Shown piece after piece: positions 1 through 6,813 of a stretch of DNA of 57,732 nucleotides. Position 1 is the first letter of the stretch, and every line of letters begins with the position of its first letter. The notes under the pieces are model-generated. The model worked only from the letters and a program-made list of their open reading frames with translations, was not told the DNA's origin and did no database searches. The DNA is from a bacterium (GTDB lineage Bacteria; Patescibacteriota; JABMPQ01; JAUVWW01). The DNA is taken from assembly GCA_030603885.1 (NCBI GenBank), contig JAUVWW010000007.1:1-57732 (forward strand). The letters are read 5' to 3'. A program made the position numbers and the translations under genes.

Positions 1-150
1 GAGAACTTTCAAGTGGCGTATATTTCTTGAAGTTCAAAACCGGGGATTACGCAGAGACGAGAAAGGTTTTAATGGTTAGATAGCAAAAATCTCATACGTC
101 ATTTTTGGCATGGAACGTTCCTTCCTCCCTGTGACAAAAATGGTGCAGAG

Positions 151-226
151 AAAAAAGGGTCAGGTGTGTTACTCTGACCCTTTTAAATTTCCATAAATCG
201 AGATAGCAGTAGTGGTTCCTTTAAAC
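151..226. repeat. REP-like hairpin repeat, copy 1
   Basis: aaaaGGGTCAGgtgtgttactCTGACCCtttt inverted repeat followed by ccataaatcgagatagcagtagtggttcc; second near-identical copy at 631-706. Confidence 0.75.
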
Positions 227-259
227 AAGCCAAAAATTATCCAAAAAATTATTTACCCC

Positions 260-288
260 TTGACTTTTTCCCAATTTTATGCTATTCT
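260..288 (+). promoter_or_regulatory. sigma70-type promoter
   Basis: TTGACT (260-265), 17-nt spacer ending TATGC, TATTCT (283-288). Confidence 0.6.
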
Positions 289-346
289 TGAAATATAGTG
301 GAGAGAGATTTTTTGTTTAAAAACAATGAAAAAATGGAGGGGAAAG

Positions 347-622
347 ATGAAACCTATAGAATCAAGATTAGTCAGGGAAATAAAGAGGGAAATGGGTCGA
401 ATTAAGAGGCAAAGACTACATAGAAAGTTAAGAACAGTTAGGGAAAAATTAGCCGCAGCGATACTACTAATTGCTTACCTGTTTCTCTGTTGGGCGATAA
501 TTACATTTATCTGTTGGGTAGGAATGGAAACGAAAAATCCAGTAATTTCCCTAGGATTCCTAATCGCTTACCCAGTGGTCTTCTTTATCTTGAGCAAAAC
601 AGCCAGGTTATTTACCGATTAA
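347..622 (+). CDS. small basic membrane protein (two hydrophobic segments)
   Basis: ORF 326..622; start moved to internal ATG preceded by ggagggg SD-like sequence; own promoter upstream. Confidence 0.55.
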   Translation: MKPIESRLVREIKREMGRIKRQRLHRKLRTVREKLAAAILLIAYLFLCWAIITFICWVGMETKNPVISLGFLIAYPVVFFILSKTARLFTD

Positions 623-630
623 CCAAATTA

Positions 631-706
631 AAAAAAGGGGTCAGGTGTGTTACTCTGACCCCTTTAAATTTTCATAAATCAAGATAGCAGCAATGGTCCC
701 CTCAAA
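631..706. repeat. REP-like hairpin repeat, copy 2
   Basis: GGGGTCAGgtgtgttactCTGACCCC plus ~45 nt downstream matching copy 1 at 151-226. Confidence 0.75.
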
Positions 707-750
707 ACAAGCAGTTTAATATAATATAAAATAATAAAAACACCAAATAC

Positions 751-779
751 TTGACAGCCAATTTATCCTATGCTAAAGT
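751..779 (+). promoter_or_regulatory. sigma70-type promoter
   Basis: TTGACA (751-756), 17-nt spacer ending TATGC, TAAAGT (774-779). Confidence 0.65.
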
Positions 780-808
780 AAAATACAATCCAAAAATGGA
801 GGGGAAAG

Positions 809-994
809 ATGAAAGAAAAGATAATAAATGAAGGGAAATCCCCTTCAAAGATTGGAAAGCAAATTAATGAAGTATTAGGCGACTTATGGACGGAGGAGTT
901 GAAAAAACTCAGAAAAATGTCAAAAGAAAGAAAGAAAGAATTTCTCAGATTATACAAAAAATCAACAAGAAAGGATTTTCCTTACCCTATATAG
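809..994 (+). CDS. small charged hypothetical protein
   Basis: 61-aa ORF with ggagggg SD-like sequence and upstream promoter; start context duplicated from the 347..622 ORF. Confidence 0.5.
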   Translation: MKEKIINEGKSPSKIGKQINEVLGDLWTEELKKLRKMSKERKKEFLRLYKKSTRKDFPYPI

Positions 995-1024
995 GCTCTT
1001 GGTCTTGGAAACAAGAGTCTATTT

Positions 1025-2332
1025 TCATATTGATACCCCCGCTAATAACTCTTCTGGATGTTTTAAACGATGGTAAATAGGATTCTTTGAATGGGAAATT
1101 TCGGATGGTTCTAATGCTTCAGTCTTAGTTAACAAATTATTAATATGAGGAATGAATTCTCCATATGTATCATGTTTATCCTCTAAATCAAGTCTCTCTT
1201 TTAATTCAAGACTCTTATCAGTTAACTTTCTAGCTATTGTTACATTTGAGAAATTTATTTGATTATAAGCTTGTTCTAATAACTCTGGAAAGAAATTTGG
1301 ATTATTCTTGTATTCCTCTCTTGTTTTTCTAATATTACCTGTCTCTATCAATTCACTGAAATATTTATTTTTTAATTCTTCCATAGTCTGAACATCAATT
1401 CCCAATACAACTGGTACAAACTTTGGATTTTTTTCTAAGATTTCATTAGTGGGATGCAATAAAGTTCTTAAAGGTTTATTTACATTATTTAGAATCTTTT
1501 TTCTCAAAATAGGTTTAATAGAAGCCACTGTAAAATCTACTCCCAAGACAAAATTTTTCTCTTTAAAATAAATTAGTAAATCAACCTGGTTCTTTACACT
1601 TTCGTCACATTCTGAAGCTGGATAGATTTCAATATCCTTGCCAAAATGCCCTGTTTCCTGAATCATCTTGGCAAATAAAGGTTCAAATTTTTTAGCTAAT
1701 TTTGAAAATTCATATTCTGGTGACCTTTTGGCATATTCTCTTGCTTCAACAATTTCTCTTTTTTCGTTTATTGTATAGGGCATCAATGGCTCTTTTCTTT
1801 TCTCCCATTTTTCTTGCATCTCTTCAAATTTATTCTCTATTAATTTCTCTTTTTCTTTTTGTTCTTCTTCTTTTCTCTTCTTCTTAATCTCTATTCTTTC
1901 TCTCTTTTTCCTTAGTTCCTCTCTTTCTTCAGCTCTCACCTTTTCCTGGATATGTTTTTTTCCTAACTCACTTGCAACATTCTCTATACTCAAAATTACA
2001 AAATTCTTGTTATAGGTTTCTACATTGTCTGGATCTCTCCATTTTTTCTTTGCACCTCTTGATAAACCATCATAGATTTGCTGAAGGTCTGGAATATGCT
2101 CAAATTTTTTATAACACTTTGATCCTAAAAATCTATACATTCTTTCTAACTCCTCCCTGTTATAATCTTCTAAATTTTTTTTCTCCCTTTCTTTAGGTTT
2201 TAATAAATCATCAACAGTCAAAAACTCTTTTTGACCATTTTTTGCAACTTCTATTTCTTCCATTTCTCTAAACTTTTTCCATTCTTCTCTTCTAGCTATT
2301 AATGCTTCAGTTATTTCTCTTTCTTCTTCCAT
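1025..2332 (-). CDS. coiled-coil hypothetical protein with C-terminal globular domain
   Basis: 435-aa ORF; N-terminus MEEEREITEALIARREEWK shared with 13910..14395; Lys/Glu-rich coiled coil then VDLLIYFKEKNFVLGVDFTVA region. Confidence 0.8.
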   Translation of the reverse strand: MEEEREITEALIARREEWKKFREMEEIEVAKNGQKEFLTVDDLLKPKEREKKNLEDYNREELERMYRFLGSKCYKKFEHIPDLQQIYDGLSRGAKKKWRDPDNVETYNKNFVILSIENVASELGKKHIQEKVRAEEREELRKKRERIEIKKKRKEEEQKEKEKLIENKFEEMQEKWEKRKEPLMPYTINEKREIVEAREYAKRSPEYEFSKLAKKFEPLFAKMIQETGHFGKDIEIYPASECDESVKNQVDLLIYFKEKNFVLGVDFTVASIKPILRKKILNNVNKPLRTLLHPTNEILEKNPKFVPVVLGIDVQTMEELKNKYFSELIETGNIRKTREEYKNNPNFFPELLEQAYNQINFSNVTIARKLTDKSLELKERLDLEDKHDTYGEFIPHINNLLTKTEALEPSEISHSKNPIYHRLKHPEELLAGVSI

Positions 2333-2336
2333 AATT

Positions 2337-3836
2337 TTACTTTAAATATTCTAAAACCTCCTTTTTGGTTGGTTTCTTTTTATGTTTAGAAATGTAGTCA
2401 GTAATAAAATCATTGGCTTTGCCTAACAGCTCCCCCACTTTTGGCCCAGGCTTAATCCCAAATTCAGTCATAACAACACTTCCATTAATAATATCTTTAA
2501 ATGTCTCTACCTTTGCTTCCTTAAATGAACCTCTTACCTCTTCTATATATTTTACTGTATTTTCATATTTTTTTAAGCCCTCATGATGATGAGGACCAAA
2601 AGAAGATAGACACTCTGTCTGATATAAATCTAAAAGATCATCACCTCTTTTTAGATCATCAATAAAGTATTTTTTGATGGTTCCTTTTCTCATCTCTTCT
2701 ACATTAGCTGAAACAAAAAGCATGTGTTTTGCAATAAGCCAAACCACATCATCAGTTATCTGCCTGGGCAATCTTAATCTTCGACATATCTTTTCTGTCA
2801 TTTTTGCTCCCACTTGATCATGTTCATCAAATCTAATTCGCGTGACGCCATCTCTTTCTGGTGTCTTTTGAGTGGAAGGTTTTCCAATATCGTGTAATAA
2901 AGTAGCTAGCTTAAGCCGTTTTGAGGCATCTTTTTTTAAGTTCTTCAAAGCTAAACAAGTATGGACATAGACATCACCTTCTTCGTGAAATTCCGGAGGC
3001 TGCTTGACTTCTTTTAGATCTTCTACTTCTGGTAAAACGATTTTTAAGATACCTGATTTATCATATAAATCAAGACATTTCTCAGGATAGGCATCCAAAG
3101 TTTTCAAAAATTCCTTGCCTACTGTTTCCCAAGGAACTGTTTCTCTTTGCCATTCTCTTATTTTTTCCTCTTTCTCCTTAAAGAATAATCTTTTTTCTAA
3201 AATCTTGGGAGCATATTTGCAAATTGCCTGCCAGGTTTTCTCTTCGATCTCAAAACCAAGCTGACAAGAAAAACGCAAAGCCCTTAGAATTCTTGAATAA
3301 TCTTCAGAAAATCTATCCTTTGGCTCTCTGACAGTACGAATCAATTTCTTTTCTAAATCTTTTTTTCCATCGAAGGGATCAATCAGCTCCCCTGTTTCTA
3401 AATCCTGAGCCATGGCATTTACGGTAAGATCTCTTCTAGATAAATCTTCTTCAATAGGTAATTTATGATCATAGCTAATTTTAAATTCTCGATATCCTGG
3501 ACCAGTGGAAATTTCTGTTCTAGGCAAGGCTATATCCAAAGCTTTACCTTTTTTCAGTTTTACACCAGAGGGAATAAATCTGCGAACTCCAAAAGTTGTC
3601 CCGACTAATTTTACTTTTCCCCGTTTAGTCAAAAATTTATGTAGCTTTTTGGCTGGAACTTGGCCGATTACAAAATCAAGATCTTCGGATTTTCTTCCCA
3701 AAAGTTTATCTCTGACAATTCCACCCACTAAATAAATCTTGGCTTCTGGAAACTCTTTTTTTAAATCCTTGGCCCATTTCATCAATGGCTTTTGACCAAG
3801 AATTTCTATAAATTTTTTTAATCTTTCTCCTTTCAT
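2337..3836 (-). CDS. cca: CCA-adding enzyme / poly(A) polymerase family nucleotidyltransferase with HD domain
   Basis: LVGGIVRDKLLGRKSEDLDFV nucleotidyltransferase motif, RRDLTVNAMA, LLHDIGKP HD motif; start refined to MKGERLKK. Confidence 0.9.
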   Translation of the reverse strand: MKGERLKKFIEILGQKPLMKWAKDLKKEFPEAKIYLVGGIVRDKLLGRKSEDLDFVIGQVPAKKLHKFLTKRGKVKLVGTTFGVRRFIPSGVKLKKGKALDIALPRTEISTGPGYREFKISYDHKLPIEEDLSRRDLTVNAMAQDLETGELIDPFDGKKDLEKKLIRTVREPKDRFSEDYSRILRALRFSCQLGFEIEEKTWQAICKYAPKILEKRLFFKEKEEKIREWQRETVPWETVGKEFLKTLDAYPEKCLDLYDKSGILKIVLPEVEDLKEVKQPPEFHEEGDVYVHTCLALKNLKKDASKRLKLATLLHDIGKPSTQKTPERDGVTRIRFDEHDQVGAKMTEKICRRLRLPRQITDDVVWLIAKHMLFVSANVEEMRKGTIKKYFIDDLKRGDDLLDLYQTECLSSFGPHHHEGLKKYENTVKYIEEVRGSFKEAKVETFKDIINGSVVMTEFGIKPGPKVGELLGKANDFITDYISKHKKKPTKKEVLEYLK

Positions 3837-3844
3837 ATATCCAT

Positions 3845-3873
3845 ATCTTATCACAAACTTTTCCTTTTGTTAA
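3845..3873 (-). promoter_or_regulatory. promoter for cca, predicted almost leaderless
   Basis: TTAACA-N17-TAAGAT on minus strand, -10 about 9 nt upstream of the ATG at 3836. Confidence 0.45.
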
Positions 3874-4139
3874 AAGAAAAGTCAAATAGGTTAAATTAAA
3901 GCATAAGCTAGAGGGAATTTCCCACGGATAAGGTGGTAAATATCATCCATAACAATAAAGTGGCAAACGTTCCCGGTTGGAATAAGCTTAGAATAGAAAG
4001 AAGACAGAATAAAGAATAAATGTAAGAAACTCACTTTCCTAAATAAAGAAAAGGCTTAGGAGTAGATCAATCAATGGAACCAACATGGTTCTCAAAAAAG
4101 TTCCTGAGTCTTTTAAAATATAAAACAAAAATACAAACC

Positions 4140-4309
4140 AAAAAGCTGCCAGTTAGCTTCTGTGATCAGTAGTTTGATACGAATAGTAGAACAGAATATG
4201 AGGAGAGAGATTTCCGTCGCTTTTGCGACTATATTCTGCCGTTCTATTCAATCTTATGATCTGGCTAACTGACAGCTTTCTAGTCACAAGCTCTTATGGC
4301 TTATGACCA
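4140..4309 (-). ncRNA. putative structured ncRNA gene (~170 nt)
   Basis: Preceded by TTGACA-N16-TATAAT; 16-bp closing stem AAAGCTGTCAGTTAGC/GCTAACTGGCAGCTTT (one G-U), internal stems gatca/tgatc, gaatag/ctattc, cagaatat/atattctg, hairpin gtcgc-aaaa-gcgac; ends in a T-run; no ORF. Confidence 0.6.
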
Positions 4310-4315
4310 CATTAG

Positions 4316-4343
4316 ATTATACTCTTTTGAAACAAATTGTCAA
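4316..4343 (-). promoter_or_regulatory. strong sigma70-type promoter of the ncRNA
   Basis: TTGACA (4338-4343 complement), 16-nt spacer, TATAAT (4316-4321 complement). Confidence 0.75.
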
Positions 4344-4345
4344 CC

Positions 4346-4409
4346 AAAAAGGGCAGACAAAGCAAGAATTTGTAATGAACTAAAATGATTTAGTTTGCTT
4401 TGCCTGCCC
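4346..4409 (-). terminator. long stem-loop terminator
   Basis: gggcag-a-caaagcaa / ttgctttg-c-ctgccc stem with inner aactaaa/tttagtt; minus-strand product ends in TTTTT. Confidence 0.6.
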
Positions 4410-4564
4410 TTGAGCGCATTTATATCCAATGTGCCCTCTTTTATAAAGCTCAAGCTTTAATCTACTATCTTTAGCAGGCTAAAGTTTAAGTTCAAAAAGG
4501 ATGTTGCTAGGAGGACAGGGAAGATTATCTAAATTTAGACAATCACAAACTCTGTCCCCCTTAT

Positions 4565-4819
4565 TTATTCTTTAAAGACCTCTAAGCAGTACTTCGTAGC
4601 AGCAACTGCTCGAAGATATTCAGAATCTGCCGATGGGTCGGCCTGGTAGGAAATGAGACGACGGGCAATCTCTTCGCCTTCTATCTCTTCGCCATCTGGC
4701 CCTATAATATAAGGCCAAATTCCTACTCCTGCAAAACGTTCAATCTCAACTAGAGATCCAGGAAATAGGACATGGCAGAGATCTTCAAGCTTCCCTTTAA
4801 GAAAATCGATTACATCCAT
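4565..4819 (-). CDS. small acidic hypothetical protein
   Basis: 84-aa ORF, strong SD aaaggaggaaaaATG. Confidence 0.65.
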   Translation of the reverse strand: MDVIDFLKGKLEDLCHVLFPGSLVEIERFAGVGIWPYIIGPDGEEIEGEEIARRLISYQADPSADSEYLRAVAATKYCLEVFKE

Positions 4820-4942
4820 TTTTCCTCCTTTCTATTTTTTCGTCTTTTCCCTCAAAATATAAATTGATATTGAATTTTTAGAGTACAAACGAAGGCTTAG
4901 TAACGTATTGCCAGACTTTCGTCTGAACTCCAAAAGATTTTT

Positions 4943-4983
4943 TAGGAAGGGACTAACGATATCATAATCGAAGTCCCTTCCTA
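4943..4983 (-). other. perfect 12-bp stem-loop without U-tract (possible attenuator)
   Basis: TAGGAAGGGACT ... AGTCCCTTCCTA; the TAG stop of a 7-aa ORF lies in the stem. Confidence 0.5.
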
Positions 4984-5004
4984 TCTGTTATTATCTGATT
5001 TCAT
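4981..5004 (-). CDS. possible 7-aa leader ORF (MKSDNNR)
   Basis: near-perfect SD aaaggaggtgagaaggATG; stop codon inside the following hairpin. Confidence 0.3.
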   Translation of the reverse strand: MKSDNNR

Positions 5005-5019
5005 CCTTCTCACCTCCTT

Positions 5020-5193
5020 TCAACAAAATTTGGAAGGTGGTTTTTCGGAAGGCCAATTAGAGGGTTGCACGCCCTTTCTAGTGACCTTCCTCGCGGTTTT
5101 ACCACCAAAACCGTTTTCGAATCTTTTTAATCTTCCTCTCAGAAGATCTCTTATAACTTCCTTATCGTCTTCTAAAAATATTCTGTCGTGCAC
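5020..5193 (-). CDS. possible 57-aa small ORF, GTG start
   Basis: VHDRIFLEDDKEVIRDLLRGRLKRFENGFGGKTARKVTRKGVQPSNWPSEKPPSKFC; weak local start; strong SD upstream leads only to very short ORFs in other frames. Confidence 0.3.
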   Translation of the reverse strand: MHDRIFLEDDKEVIRDLLRGRLKRFENGFGGKTARKVTRKGVQPSNWPSEKPPSKFC

Positions 5194-5266
5194 CGAATCT
5201 TTAGAAAGACATGGAAGTCAAATTCACATCATTCGACCTCCTTTCTTTTTCGGTGTTGTCTCCGTT

Positions 5267-5362
5267 CTACCAAATAAGGAGACCCAGCATTGCCTCGACG
5301 CCCTTTGTTATGGCGTAGAGTGCAAATACTGCTAGTACTCCCCAAGCAATCTTATCTCCCAT
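5267..5362 (-). CDS. 31-aa single-TM peptide MGDKIAWGVLAVFALYAITKGVEAMLGLLIW
   Basis: read directly from minus strand; SD aaggaggg 7 nt upstream of ATG; below the ORF-track length cutoff. Confidence 0.5.
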   Translation of the reverse strand: MGDKIAWGVLAVFALYAITKGVEAMLGLLIW

Positions 5363-5397
5363 CTTTCATCCCTCCTTCCTTTAAAAATAAAATTTGA

Positions 5398-5491
5398 TGG
5401 CAGCGGGTTGGGGTTGAACCACCTAGCCAAGATTACTTGACTCCTCCAACTCTCGCCGGACCCGGTCCGTTGGCTCTAGGAGGCACTGCCA
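5398..5491 (-). ncRNA. structured leader RNA element
   Basis: closing stem TGGCAGTG/CGCTGCCA, ctcct/aggag, ccaac/gttgg, ggac/gtcc stems, T-loop-like GGTTCAACC; immediately upstream of the 31-aa ORF. Confidence 0.45.
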
Positions 5492-5850
5492 ATTTTTTCA
5501 AGGATCAAACCTATATCTTTGGGGCTTTGAAAAGGTAAAGATTAATAAATTATGACCCCAAAGCCCCAAGGATGCAGATTTGAAAACCAAGGAAAATGAT
5601 GTAAACAAGAAGAGCCTGTAGGGGCTAACTTAGAAAGTACTTTATCCCCAAAAAAATTTACTCAAAACAAAGAGCGGCCAAGAAGAGAATCCGGGCCGCC
5701 TTTGCTTACCAAATTATATAATTAGACAATTTACTCTCTCCCCGTTTACATCATACTCCCTACCATGAATCTATATATCCATGATTAGGTAGAGAAATAA
5801 ACTAGTTTTTAAGGTACTCTCTTCCTATTCTCTTAATTCCAAATCAAGCA

Positions 5851-5879
5851 AGTATATCATAAATAAAAAGAATTGTCAA
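5851..5879 (-). promoter_or_regulatory. strong sigma70-type promoter of small-ORF/leader transcript
   Basis: TTGACA-N17-TATACT on minus strand. Confidence 0.65.
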
Positions 5880-5969
5880 GCCATTTTGAAAAAACTTGAC
5901 AAATTTTGGCTTAAACAAAGGATTTTGATATAAAAATAACAGGTCTCAAAAACCTGTTTTTATACAAAT

Positions 5970-6043
5970 TGGCGGGCGCGGTAGGAGTCGAACCTACAGG
6001 ACCAGTTTTGGAAACTGGCCGTTTACCATTAACGTACGCGCCC
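5970..6043 (-). tRNA. tRNA-Trp(CCA)
   Basis: cloverleaf gggcgcg/cgcgccc, anticodon loop TTCCAAA, T-arm GGTTCGACTCC, encoded CCA. Confidence 0.95.
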
Positions 6044-6044
6044 A

Positions 6045-6197
6045 TCACTTAGTTTCTTTATGCAAAGTGTGCTTCTTGCACCACTTACAATGCTTTTTTA
6101 TTTGGAGCCTTTCTTTTTGGCCCTTGCTCTTGGTGGTGTAATAATTAATCCTATGACAGATTGTACATTCTAATTTTATTAAATTTTTTTGAGGCAC
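6045..6197 (-). CDS. rpmG: 50S ribosomal protein L33
   Basis: manual translation VPQKNLIKLECTICHRINYYTTKSKGQKERLQIKKHCKWCKKHTLHKETK*, typical bL33 with two CxxC pairs; absent from the ORF track; GTG start inferred. Confidence 0.88.
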   Translation of the reverse strand: MPQKNLIKLECTICHRINYYTTKSKGQKERLQIKKHCKWCKKHTLHKETK

Positions 6198-6213
6198 AAT
6201 AAAAATTTAAAAT

Positions 6214-6765
6214 TTAATATTTGTGGATGGAGACCCAGTTTCCCTGCTCATCTTGCTCATAAAATTCTATCTTCTTTCCAAATTGGGTATCCTCTCCTTT
6301 AACTAGATTCCACATATTTGCTCCTGGTTCAAAGAGAGCTTTTATATCCATGCGGGCATCGTAGGTAGTACCAGTACAATGGACTAATATTTGCCCTAGA
6401 TTTTCATTATGTCTATATTCCACATAGACATCTTCATCTGTGGTAAAACCAAATCTTTCTATTTTCCAATCTCCGGAAGGATCCTCTAAAGAAATTTGAG
6501 TTACAAGATCACTTATGTGTGAAGCTATATAGCTCATAATGTCTTGTCTGGTTAAAGGTCTTTCTGGTATCTCCTTTTCTGTTTCCTCTTCTATTTTTTC
6601 CTCAATTTCCTCAGTCGCCTCTTTTTTCACTTCCATCTCTTTCTGGGGCATTTCTTCTTTCCACTTCCCCACTTGAACCCCGCTTTTCAAAAGAAGATAT
6701 ACAGCCAAACCAGCACAAATAATAATTACTATCAATAGCAAATTTAAAATTATATTTTTCTTCAT
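6214..6765 (-). CDS. hypothetical N-terminally membrane-anchored protein
   Basis: N-terminal TM segment, Glu/Lys-rich linker, globular C-terminus. Confidence 0.75.
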   Translation of the reverse strand: MKKNIILNLLLIVIIICAGLAVYLLLKSGVQVGKWKEEMPQKEMEVKKEATEEIEEKIEEETEKEIPERPLTRQDIMSYIASHISDLVTQISLEDPSGDWKIERFGFTTDEDVYVEYRHNENLGQILVHCTGTTYDARMDIKALFEPGANMWNLVKGEDTQFGKKIEFYEQDEQGNWVSIHKY

Positions 6766-6813
6766 ATTACTTCACTAATTATATCAAATTTAGACAAGAA
6801 AACAACCTATCTA

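Noticed and set aside
2-82. Short open frame at window start (RTFKWRIFLEVQNRGLRRDEKGFNG*)
   Set aside because: Could be a gene C-terminus cut by the window edge, but too short to identify.
490-687. 65-aa ORF overlapping 347..622 and running through the hairpin repeat
   Set aside because: Alternative frame of the better-supported ORF; its C-terminus is translated repeat (VRCVTLTPLNFHKSR).
151-706. Integron attC sites or CRISPR repeats
   Set aside because: Only two copies, no GTTRRRY-type core sites recognised, no integrase or cas genes in the window, spacing and content not CRISPR-like.
763-957. 64-aa minus-strand ORF
   Set aside because: Antisense to the promoter and ORF at 809..994; low-complexity Phe/Ser-rich translation typical of antisense AT-rich sequence.
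4981-5232. Possible TGA recoding (stop to Gly/Trp), since an in-frame reading through TGA from ATGATG to TAG exists on the minus strand
   Set aside because: Well-conserved genes in the window contain no internal TGA, and rplA, rpmG and the CYTH gene end at TGA; standard code 11 fits.
5030-5335. 101-aa + strand ORF in the ORF track
   Set aside because: Antisense to SD-preceded minus-strand small ORFs, composition not protein-like, no promoter or SD evident.
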